Below, piece by piece: positions 32,997-43,100 of a stretch of DNA of 64,000 nt. Both the position numbers and the translations under genes were made by a program. The notes beneath the pieces are model-generated. The model was given only the letters and a program-made list of their open reading frames with translations, was not told the origin of the DNA and searched no databases. The DNA is from Bolinopsis microptera (taxonomy: Eukaryota > Ctenophora > Tentaculata > Lobata > Bolinopsidae), in NCBI RefSeq assembly GCF_026151205.1, contig NC_087073.1:8657411-8721410 (forward strand). The letters run 5' to 3'. Each line of letters opens with the position of its first letter. Position 1 is the first letter of the stretch.

Positions 32997-35900
32997 CTAA
33001 GATGTAGAGACAAGGTTATTATCGGCATTTTGGTTTATGTTACGCTTTGATTTTCTTAGTCCTGTTATACAATATAACATGAAATTAGGCCAATCGTCTT
33101 CGATGTTTTCATTTTGCTGATCGATGAGCATAGTTTTTATACAAGTTTTGTAAATGTTCAGGTTAAATAGACTAGGCGGGGAAGTTGCTGCAACATTATA
33201 TCGGTTTATTGCTAATAATGGACCTTTAAAAAATACTGAGTTGTTGTAAGGGTGTTGACCATACTTTTCTGACCATTGTGTAGTGAGAATAGAATCCAGG
33301 TTAGTATTAAATAATGGTGCGCTTTTGGGAATTGTTTTCTTGAGAGACAATGGTACTAGATGAGGAAAGTTTTTCAATTTATGCATTAAAATGAGTGCGT
33401 TCTTTACAATGATACTGTGTACTGTCAATATTTTATGTGAATAAAAGCCAGACTTGGTACTTGCTGGGGGGATACCGTCCTTGTACCAGTAATTGACGAA
33501 ACCAGGTAATACTGCTCGAAGGCCCATTTTCTGTTTTACAAAAAGCGATTCAATATGAGACTTGGCAGCAAAACCCCATACAAGGCTGCAATAATTAAGG
33601 TGTGACTGCACAAAACTTTGATAAATTTGAAGACGTGCTTCGAGAGGCAGATATTTTTTAAGTTTGTACATGACTCCTATGTATCTGGACATTTTCATTT
33701 TCATGGCAGAAATATGATGGGACCAGTTTAGTTTATCATCTATTATAACTCCTAAAAAACGGGCTTCTGTTTTTCTCTCAATTGTGACACCAGAAATTGC
33801 CACATCACGATAATTAAGATTTCTTTGTCGAGAGAAGATCATATAATTTGTTTTCTTAAGGTTGAGAGCTAAACCATTATTATCTACCCATTTAACTAAA
33901 GCATCGCTAAGAGTTATTAGTTTATCGTAAACTTCATTAAGATTTTCTCCTATCAGGAAGATGTTGGCATCATCTGCGTACATAATGAAATTGGCTATAT
34001 CTGATATTTGAGGCAGGTCGTTTATGTAGATTATAAAAAGTAAAGGTCCTAATATTGACCCTTGAGGCACGCCGTATAAAATTTGGTTGGTTGAAGATTT
34101 TGACGAGCCAATTGATACAAACTGTTTCCTGTTAGTGAGATATGACTTAAACCAGTTTAAGGCTTGACCCCTTATGCCGTAATGGTCCAGCTTGCGCAAG
34201 AGTATGGAATGATCCACAAGGTCGAAAGCTTTGCTGAAATCGATTAAAAGAAGTAAAGTTACCTGCTTTTTAGACATTGAATTAAGAATGGTGTCTTTTG
34301 CGTTGAGAAGAGCATGTTCACAAGACCTACCCGGGCGAAAACCGTATTGGTTTTCACATAGTATGCTGTATTTATCTAAAAAACTTATAACTCGGTTATG
34401 CATTAGCTTTTCAAATACTTTAGAGAAAGAAGCAAGAAGAGATATTGGTCTGTAATTTTTTATGTCAGATTTAGATCCACCTTTGTGAATTGGGACCACC
34501 TTCGCTTCTTTCAAAGCCTGTGGAAAGATCCCCTGTTCAAAAGAACTGTTGACAACGTGGGCTAGTACACTAGTAAAACTGGGACAGCTGTTAGCGATTT
34601 TTAGAGGTTCAATTTTAGTGTCTAGTGTGGCTTTATTCTTAAGCAGGTTTATGACGTCCTGAATTTCTGTGGCAGTGACTGGCTTTAAGTAAATACTACT
34701 TGGAGTGGCGTTGCGAAGTGTGCTATGGGTTCCACCAGGATCAAAAGTGGTCCTACTACTAATTTCAGACTTAATTTTAGGAGCGATGTTTGAGAAGTAA
34801 TCGTTAAATTTTTCTGCTACAGCTGCCGGAGTGCTGATTGAGCCGTCTTCGTCAGTCAGTTTAATTGAAGTAGGTTTAGATTTTTTCCTATTAAGAAGAC
34901 TGTTTATCATTTGCCACTGCTTCTTAGAATTTTCTTTGTTTTGCTCAAAAAATTTTTTGAAGTGCTTGTTTTTAGCTTTATCGATGTGTTTATTACAAAA
35001 CTTCTTCAGACGGTCATATTTACTGCGGTTACTATCAGATGGTTCCTTAACAAAATCATAATATGACTCATTTTTACGTTCTATAGCTTCTTCGAGCCAG
35101 GGCAGCATCCATGGTTTCGGATTAACACGTTCATTTTGTCTTCGTGATTGTCTTTTTGTGGGATAGGCGGACTCGTAAATCTTATTATAAGCCGTATTTA
35201 AATTATTGAACTGTTCGTTGGCATCATTGGTATTGTTAAAAATTTCTGACCAACTTTCATCTGTAATTAAGTCTCTGAATTTTTGATTGTTGGTGTCGTT
35301 AAATCTACGTGTTTCAGTTTGAGATACATTTTGTGAGTTAGACGCAGAGCGGTAGCTGCTGGTTGGCGTGTTATCAAGATTTATTGTAGTGACTATTGCT
35401 AAGTGATCAGACATATCTGTCGTTAAGACGTTACAGCTTATTGTATCCTCAAGATTGTTTGTGTAGATGTGGTCAATAAGCGTGGCACTATGGTCCGTTA
35501 GGCGAGTTGGGCGTGATACAATTTGAATAAAACCGTAAGAGGACGCAATATCTATAATGTTCTGACATGCTTGGTCGCTGCTGTGCTTCAGTAAATCAAG
35601 GTTGAAATCTCCATGAAGCGTCATATGTTTACGGGTGTGTCTCCCTAGGTTGTGCAGCGTATTTTTGAAAATTTCTAGAAACGCTTCAGGTCTCCTAGCG
35701 GGAGAACGGTAAACATTGCCAATTATTTTCGTTCTGTTGTATCCTTTGCACTGATGGAGCTTGATAAATTGAAATTCGCCACTAGTATTAGTTGGTTCAG
35801 GGTTTGGAGTGAAAATATCAATTTTATCATAATCGACTACACGTTTGTGTACATAAGTGGCTAGCCCCCCACCTTTTCCAGATGGGCGAATTGGATCCTG

Positions 35901-36470
35901 GATAAATGGTTCATGAAATCCATCTAAGGTAACGTCGTTTATTCCGTTCGGTAATTTCCCTAAAGTGCAATTAGTTTCGTTAAAACACAATATATCATAC
36001 TTATCATAAGTCTCAATATCATCACGTAGTTGATCTATATTCTTAATAAGGGATCTTATGTTCATAGAAAATGTTTTAAGTTGAGAGCAGGTAGATTTTT
36101 TCACGTTACGTTGTTGTTTATACTGACAACTAGTTAGGAAAGATGAAATATTGCTCCAAGTTGAATCTTGATGCTCTTCGTTGGTCATGGCGTCGCCAAT
36201 AAGATTAAATCGACTATTCTGATCGTACGGATTAAATATGTCACTATTAAGTTTACTGTAGTCGTCATAGATTTCATAGTAGGTTGCGTGAAATCCAGGA
36301 ATGATACTTTCACAGCAACTCGTACAGCCTAAATTATCCTTAAAACATTTGACATGGACATTACTTTGACACCATGAGCATGTGCGAATATTTCTAATAG
36401 AGTAACACCAGCCGCTGCAGCTTGAACATTTGATCTTGACTTTATTTTCAGATGTAACAGTGGGTTCCAT
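32997..36470 (-). CDS. LINE ORF2: PHD finger, EEP endonuclease, reverse transcriptase, 1157 aa
   Basis: An uninterrupted 1157-residue frame with an ATG. Residues 15-55 form a PHD-like Cys/His finger (CSSCSGWCYSI...CSWC...HVKCF...CTSCC). Residues about 130-360 are an endonuclease of the EEP/AP type: SMNIRSL, FNETNC, HGDFNLDLL, SDHLAIV. The reverse transcriptase covers about 610-880: VVPIHKGGSKSDIKNYRPIS, FRPGRSCEHAL, LIDFSKAFDLVDH, GVPQGSILGPLLF and the catalytic YADD near residue 830. The usual RT tail follows, with LNYCSLVWG. The protein nicks target DNA and copies its own RNA at the nick (target-primed reverse transcription). No stop or frame break is present, so this copy may be young. Confidence 0.96.
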   Translation of the reverse strand: MEPTVTSENKVKIKCSSCSGWCYSIRNIRTCSWCQSNVHVKCFKDNLGCTSCCESIIPGFHATYYEIYDDYSKLNSDIFNPYDQNSRFNLIGDAMTNEEHQDSTWSNISSFLTSCQYKQQRNVKKSTCSQLKTFSMNIRSLIKNIDQLRDDIETYDKYDILCFNETNCTLGKLPNGINDVTLDGFHEPFIQDPIRPSGKGGGLATYVHKRVVDYDKIDIFTPNPEPTNTSGEFQFIKLHQCKGYNRTKIIGNVYRSPARRPEAFLEIFKNTLHNLGRHTRKHMTLHGDFNLDLLKHSSDQACQNIIDIASSYGFIQIVSRPTRLTDHSATLIDHIYTNNLEDTISCNVLTTDMSDHLAIVTTINLDNTPTSSYRSASNSQNVSQTETRRFNDTNNQKFRDLITDESWSEIFNNTNDANEQFNNLNTAYNKIYESAYPTKRQSRRQNERVNPKPWMLPWLEEAIERKNESYYDFVKEPSDSNRSKYDRLKKFCNKHIDKAKNKHFKKFFEQNKENSKKQWQMINSLLNRKKSKPTSIKLTDEDGSISTPAAVAEKFNDYFSNIAPKIKSEISSRTTFDPGGTHSTLRNATPSSIYLKPVTATEIQDVINLLKNKATLDTKIEPLKIANSCPSFTSVLAHVVNSSFEQGIFPQALKEAKVVPIHKGGSKSDIKNYRPISLLASFSKVFEKLMHNRVISFLDKYSILCENQYGFRPGRSCEHALLNAKDTILNSMSKKQVTLLLLIDFSKAFDLVDHSILLRKLDHYGIRGQALNWFKSYLTNRKQFVSIGSSKSSTNQILYGVPQGSILGPLLFIIYINDLPQISDIANFIMYADDANIFLIGENLNEVYDKLITLSDALVKWVDNNGLALNLKKTNYMIFSRQRNLNYRDVAISGVTIERKTEARFLGVIIDDKLNWSHHISAMKMKMSRYIGVMYKLKKYLPLEARLQIYQSFVQSHLNYCSLVWGFAAKSHIESLFVKQKMGLRAVLPGFVNYWYKDGIPPASTKSGFYSHKILTVHSIIVKNALILMHKLKNFPHLVPLSLKKTIPKSAPLFNTNLDSILTTQWSEKYGQHPYNNSVFFKGPLLAINRYNVAATSPPSLFNLNIYKTCIKTMLIDQQNENIEDDWPNFMLYCITGLRKSKRNINQNADNNLVSTS

Positions 36471-37112
36471 TTATAACTAAATATTATGATTATGATACTG
36501 ATAGTATATAAAACTATAGTTCAAATCAGATTCTTTCACGAGAACCGGAGGTCCTGTATGCTACAGAATCGTGATATGATTTAAAAGTAAATTATATTAT
36601 TTTAAGCTAAAATCGGATAATTAAGTGAAATAAAGTGTCCTTATCTAGGGCCTTATCAGTATGATTTAAATAACTGATTTGGCTAAAAAATAGAAATCGA
36701 ATAAAGTGGTTGCTTTTGTGTTGTGTAGTTTTGTGAGGTGTTATTTGTATTTGATTTGTTTGTAGCGTTTACGTAATAAGGGACTATCGCACTGAACTTG
36801 AGTAATACTGAAGAGAACGCACTTGATTATTTATAGATTTGTATGTGAATTTTGAATGTTGTATAGAGTTATGAAATCTCATTGATTTAGGATGATACAG
36901 ATTTGTAGAGTAAGATGTTTTGTGTGCGATCGGGTGATAAGAGATACTGATAATGAATGAGCTTATCAGATAATGAGAAAAATTCCACCAATCAGATCAT
37001 TTCATTATAATATGATCTATCTTGGTAACGATCTGTTAAAGGTGGACTGGAAGTTGAGAAAAAAGTGAATCGCATTTTTTAATCAGAATGGTATCAATGA
37101 TTTGTAAAGCGC
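36471..37112. other. Spacer between the two LINE-region ORFs
   Basis: 640 bases without a coding frame. This is long for a gap between LINE ORFs. It may be an internal untranslated spacer, decay, or the border between two units. Confidence 0.5.
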
Positions 37113-38297
37113 TCAGCTTCGGTTATATCTGGAGAGACTGTTAGGCTTGTGGTGATAGAGCCACTCACAGTTCCTGTGACGTCTCTGTTCAGATCCACAT
37201 AACTTGCCAACGCAGTTAACAAGTTCATGTGCCACTACCCTTTGCACCTCGTGATATAAGTGGATGCCATGTCTGTCGTTGCGGTCCCATACGTAGTATG
37301 AGTTAGCACGCTTGATCACGGCATGGGCATCGAAAAAACTCAGATTTGGAATATCCTTAGCCAGGTTCAACATTATGATATTAAAAGCGTCAATCTCTGC
37401 ATTCAACCAGTTAAATTTAGTCATAGATAAAGCACAAAACATAAACTCGGTATTCTTGTTATTGTTACAAGAGTCTATAAAACGGGGACAGAAATTGTCC
37501 GCAAGACTCCTGGCCGACTGCCCATACCTAGCTAGGTCATTAATGCCGCAGGAAAGTACGACTGCTTTAGAATGTTTGAACTCATGTTGATGTTCCAGTG
37601 AGTTCACTAGTTGATAGTTAAGGCGCTTTTGACATCGGTGGCCAGGTATCTGGTCGAACAGCCATTCTGGCGTTTCTCGGTGTATTGAGTCGTGAATTAA
37701 GAGGACTCTGGAGTGACGGGACGCTGGTGACTGTACCTGTGTAGGTGGTGCAACAGGCGGGACCCGAGTAGGGGCTGCAGGTGCTGGTAAGGCCGTGGGA
37801 TCAGGCTGTTTCAACTTGCGAAGAGTGAGCGAGATTCGTGGCTGCCTTAACATAGGATCACGTTCAATGCCGTGCTGCCAGTGGTTCTGATCAGATCGAG
37901 ACATTGCAAAGACAGAGCCGTGCTCAAGCGGGATGTTATGCTCAACGAAAGGGCCTGTCGACGTTGACATTCTCATAATTCTGGTAGAGCCAAATGATGC
38001 AGTGTAAATCAGACTATCTTCAACAATGCTGGATTCGCTGTCACTATGCAATGGAATACCAACTGACCCGTCCTTATAGTAAGTACAGAGGCAGGTATAG
38101 TTCGTGGGAGTAAAGTCAGGATCGGATTCATGCAAACAATCAAAAATGCGCTTTAGGACAGGTGGCAAGGGCTTATCATGGGTTGCACGGTGGTTGGTTC
38201 TGCCATAACTGTAAGGTACCGAGCCAAAATATGACTGAACTGTAGTATGAAGGATTATCTCTCGAATGATCAAGACTCCATAGGAAACTGACCCTCA
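37113..38297 (-). CDS. AlkB-like 2OG-Fe(II) dioxygenase fused to SGNH esterase, probable LINE ORF1
   Basis: The frame opens just after an in-frame stop and has no early ATG; numbering here starts at the TTG at 38273. Residues about 15-155 form an AlkB domain: SYFGSVPYSYG, NYTCLCTYYKDG, the iron ligands HSD (H76, D78) and H134 (QHGIE), SFGSTR, and the 2-oxoglutarate arginine pair in RISLTLR. A Pro/Ala-rich linker (160-185) joins a GDSL/SGNH domain: LLIHDSIHR with Ser196, CGIND (G243, N245) and DRHGIHL with His338. AlkB proteins remove alkyl groups, including methyl marks, from nucleic acid bases. SGNH esterases are known in the ORF1 of CR1/L2 LINEs. The GC content is visibly higher than in ORF2. 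Being upstream on the same strand and carrying a LINE-type esterase argue for ORF1; a captured host gene is the alternative. Confidence 0.85.
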
Positions 38298-38300
38298 GAA

Positions 38301-40136
38301 GTCAAGTAATGATCGTTTCTAAAAGCTTGGGTAAGCTAAAATTTCACGCAAAATTGTCTGTGCGCCAATAATTATGATACCCTGCTGTGTCTACCATTAT
38401 TCCATACCTCGTACATACCTGCATTCTTCTGTACGGCTGAAAGTGTTACTTTTATCAATATTTAATACTGTGTCTCACTGTCTAGCAGGCGTAGTTCTCT
38501 CCAGTTTGTGTGGCTAGACAGAGAAAAAAGCAATATATTGCGAGGATATAACCGGAGTTAACTCTGCAAAATATATAGATTAGATTTGGGTACATTTTAT
38601 ATAGTAGATTCTCTGATATGGTATTGGAATTGATATAATCTCAAATCTGCCTACCTTGGGTCAAGTTCGACGATTGGCCTTTTAATCTTATAGTCATTGT
38701 AAGTTAACTGTACAAACTGCGTACGGGACCGGATCACAGCTCCTCTCTATTGAATTATTAACAGCATTGTGTATCTGCAATGACTAGTAGTATATAGGAA
38801 GTTAATGTAAGAATGTTTTCGAATGAACCTACTTTCTGTTTACAAATGAACTAATTTCTTATCAAAAGTTCCGTGTGGAACTTGACATAATACCAGAATA
38901 TATCCACAGGTAAATCATTTGATTATTCACATCATGTAAAAGAGATTAGGAACACCGAGAAAAATTGTGGCCTGGAGATAGTTATAAATAGAATGTGGAC
39001 GCAACTGTGGTCTACGTTTATAGTGTGGCTAGGCTGGTGGTGATGGATCCTCGTGAACAGTTTTATAATCTGCCCTACACTATGGGTGAACGCTTCTTTT
39101 TACAGCTAGGCGACACATTGTAAAAGTTTGTCACTTTGTAATAAGGTGGACCGATACTTCCGTGAGGTGTAAATTTATTGCCAAACCTTTCAACGAATAT
39201 AGTGTCTGTTCCAAGAGAAACCCGCAAGTTCTGATTTACTCCCTGGCGGTGGTCAGCAGTGCGTGTTGCTGAAAGAAGAAGTCGCCTGAAACTTTAAAGA
39301 TGCAAGCTATAAGCATGCCTTCCAACAAATAGTCAAGCAAAACTATATAATTATAGCATGCTAATGATTGAGATATGATTTGGTAACGATACCGAAAGAA
39401 ACGCCACGAACAAAATATAAATCACGTGGCCTGGATTAACTAAAATTCGATGGTACTGTCATGTATTGTGGGAGAGGCGATGTTTTCTCAATATTCTTGG
39501 CCCGCCCCACACTTGCCCCATCTATATCTGACCGTTTTAGAGTTCACTGTATGTGTTTGGTATAGTTGGCTAAAGTCAGAATAGGTAGAATAATACCTCG
39601 ATAATAGGCAAATTACAATATGGGGGCCGTGCCTCCAAAATCGAGAATGAATCCTCTGCGGTATCCTCCGACCTCAGCACCCTCTGGGAGGCCCTCGGAA
39701 ATAAAATATTTTACGGAACGCGCGGCTGACAAATTTGTTGAGTAAGCCGCGCGTAAAAACTCCGTTGCCTTGGAGATCAAGAAATTCGATTAATTGAAGG
39801 GCGCTCTGGCTCATTTCAGCTGCATCTTTCTGTGTTTCGTTTGTGTAATTTAGGTTGTAGGTGGCCCGTTGCAAACAGACCGCTCTTGCCCGTCGCTGTC
39901 CTGACTAGTCAGACAAGATTTGGCTATCGTTTTGTCGTTTCTGTAAACATTTAAACGCCAGCCACTTAATGACCCAGCTGAGAGTCTGTACTCTGTATGT
40001 GGAGTCTCTGATAAAGCATTGTACACTGTGTTACACGTAGTAAAATTATTTAATATTTCATTAGATAAATGACTAACGGTCAGATAAATCTTTCGAATTC
40101 AAGAACTTAATACTGTATCGTTAAAGGGATGAGGTG
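38301..40136. other. Spacer between LINE and dynein gene, no gene seen
   Basis: Contains the promoter region of the dynein gene. A short ATG segment at 39043 ends at a GTGAAC and cannot be spliced in frame to the dynein start. The GC-richer patch near 39660-39900 has no recognisable product. Confidence 0.45.
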
Positions 40137-43100
40137 ATGCAAAGTGTCCCCAACAATAAGCAAAGGGGCTTCTACTCGGACATTTTGTCCAAAGAGGGGG
40201 CCCCTGATTTGAGCGTAAGTTGTTTAATATATTTTGCAATATTGAAGAAAATATCACTCATAAGAATTGGGGGCTGAATATGAGCAGTAAAATGGGTGTT
40301 GGTAATAGTAGCACTTATGTCTTATCAATTACAATACATAATAGTTAATACATATCCATCAGAGCATCAACCAAGGACCTGAAGTTGCACACAGCACTCT
40401 TTGGAATGTTACCAAAGAGAAACATCGTCCTAAAGCGTCCTCTTTCAAAATTCCCGATGATTTTGACGAGCAACTAGAGAAACAGATATATGGGCCGTCA
40501 ACACAAATTGCCCAAAATACGGTAAGATCCTGAAACAGACTCATTCGTAAATTTATTGACTCATGAAATGCCGCGGTTATACAGTAAAATCATCAAACTC
40601 GCTATGAGAAGATTATGCTTTTAAAAAACCTCGTTTTTAAAATCTATCGTAGAAAATTATAAATCATGCCAAAAATAATCATCGTACCCTGCTGTTTATG
40701 CGGATTAAAGCACGATAATAAGAGACAAGTAATATATTGCAATTATGTTCCTATCTGAATCTCATTTCAGGATTACCCAATGTCATCCTGGGAGCCGAAA
40801 GTTCAGATGCCATATTACACTCCACCTGGTAATACGCCAAGAAAAGTTGCCATCGAGAGGTAAATTTATAGAGGGCGTGAAATGGAGTGTCCAAGCCCCA
40901 GCCGGGTGGTTTGAATCATTTTTATTGTCTCAAAATGGACTTTAATTTGTAAAGCAACACTAATAGTCCGTAGGACGGGCATACCGCTAGTAAATATAAT
41001 AATGCTAGGTACTGTTCTCAAATGAAGCGATCGTCTGACTATATAACTCATGTCCATATCTAGCATATATTATTTCTCTATAATTATCCATAAAATTATC
41101 AGAATCTGTTTACAAGAAACATTATTCATCCAGATTGAGGCGGAAATTCGAGAGTTTAAACATAGAAAGTTTACTTCTTGATGCTGGAGTTGAAACAGAT
41201 CAACTGATGCCAAAAGACGAGGTTTCTGCTAGGATAAACCTGCCGTCACCAGTCAACGCTTCTCTCACGTATGTACTATGCTTGCTTCATTATTTCGATG
41301 CATCATAAACTCATACATGCACATTGCACATTTGCATGGACCTCCAACAGCTTGAACCACTCGAGGAGAGCTAGTGCTTAATAAATAGTCTCGAAATTAT
41401 CATTATTAATTCACATTTTATATCTAACAACCAACGCTTTCGCCAGCACGTCTAAAGATGACTTGGCAAGTCTCCAGGAATCACTCACAAAGAAAGTATC
41501 ACAAAACCTTTCAAGGGAAAGGTTAATAATATTCACTATACCTCATTATCATTATGCACTATACTTCATTGTCATCGCCTCACTCCACCAATTTTCACTT
41601 AGATAAGAATTACGTCCCTCAATTGATACATCGTGATCACATTTTACAATAAACTAAATGAACGTCTGAAACAAATTTCCATCACCTTGCAGTGTTAAAA
41701 GTCAATCCAGTTCCCGTGCATCATCAGCTGCAAGTCTGAAAGAGGCAGGGATAAAGGTCGTGTGTCCTAATGGTGAGCGTAAAAACAAGGGTCTGTTTGA
41801 CGGCAACTCTTTGTTAACGAACAGGAAATCAGCTCCAGTTAACCAGGGACCCCCTGCAGCTGGACCTCTTCATCAATACTTCCCCATATACCTTCCTCTC
41901 GAGGTAGGATCCAGTTATAAATCATTAATATGCACTAAAAATATCATGCTTTAATTTGTGTAAATTAAATTTTCTGAAATTGGTTGTTTGATCTCAATTT
42001 CCATCGGAAGATCTGAATGTACTGTTCACAGATATTCGACAATGAGGAGTACGACTGTCACACCCCAGACGAGTGGATAAGCAGGCTGTACGACGAGGAT
42101 GGAAGTGCTAAAGCAGTACCCGGCAAAGCACTCCTCAAAACCCTGATAACCAGGGAGAATCAGAGCCAGATCGGTAGTTCAGCTACCGCTGCAAATGACC
42201 CTACTCCGTCTCCTCTTTTACCCATACCATCGTGGCAGTGGGTCGATGTAAGTATTTTAACTCGGTTATTAACATAGCATATTATGTGATGATCAAACTT
42301 GTATTTGTGAGTATAAAACCAAAGTTATATTTTTCGAAACAGTTTTACTCGAGTTCTAATGAATGACAATTACAGGTTGGTGTACTGGCGTATTCCCCGA
42401 GGACAAAACGATATTTAGTACAGCGAGCCAACATGGGTCTATCTTGGAGACATCCTGCTCCCAATGGAGGTCTAGCCAATTCATTGGACGGGACTCCGGC
42501 TAACACTGGTGACTGCAAGGATGGCAATAGGGTAAATTAATATCCTTATCAAAATTGAAAATTTGATTTTGATCTGATTTTGAATAGGTATATAATAAAG
42601 TATATGATAAATTTGATTATAATCTACCATTAATTCCACATTTTTGGCAGATTTATAATATTTTAACAAGATAATTTTCAGTATTGGGTGCCTCGCGTCC
42701 GACTTCTGTTCGCAGCTGAAAACCCATACCGTTTTACTCGACGTGTGGTAGAAGCTCACAAACTGAGACTCGATTCAGAGTCTGTTATTCGGTAAATATG
42801 GAATCGTAATACGAGCCAGCATTTTGCGGTATCTTGCAATATGATAGTCTAGTTGATTCCCTACCTATACTTACAAACAGACCAAACAAATACACATTTT
42901 ATTTTCCACCATATTTCTGATGGAATAAAAGTATCTTACCAAATTAATTCCAGGTATCAGATGTATGTGGACTGTATGCACACCAAATCAGTTCCTGATA
43001 TCGACAAACAGATGTTAGATAATATCACCAACCATGCTCTGGGAGCTTGCAAACTTGACGGCTCAAAGTAAGAATAATATCTGGGTATTCACAAGGATTC

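Larger units (their letters stand above)
32480..38300 (-). mobile_element. Long LINE retrotransposon (CR1/L2-like) with two ORFs
   Basis: On the minus strand: an AlkB-SGNH ORF (about 38297-37113), a 640-base spacer, an intact PHD-endonuclease-reverse transcriptase ORF (36470-32997), then a 3' region to about 32500 with a GGCCAGTCCCCAAC word and an A run. The boundaries are estimates, because I could not identify target-site duplications by eye. The first ORF has no ATG at its start and an in-frame stop just upstream, so the copy may be 5'-truncated. It is also possible that the first ORF is a neighbour rather than part of the same element. Confidence 0.75.

Noticed and set aside
39043-39086. 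ATG exon (MDPREQFYNLPYTM) as an upstream start of dynein
   Set aside because: Its phase 1 end cannot join the exon at 40137 in frame, and that exon has its own ATG with an in-frame stop before it.
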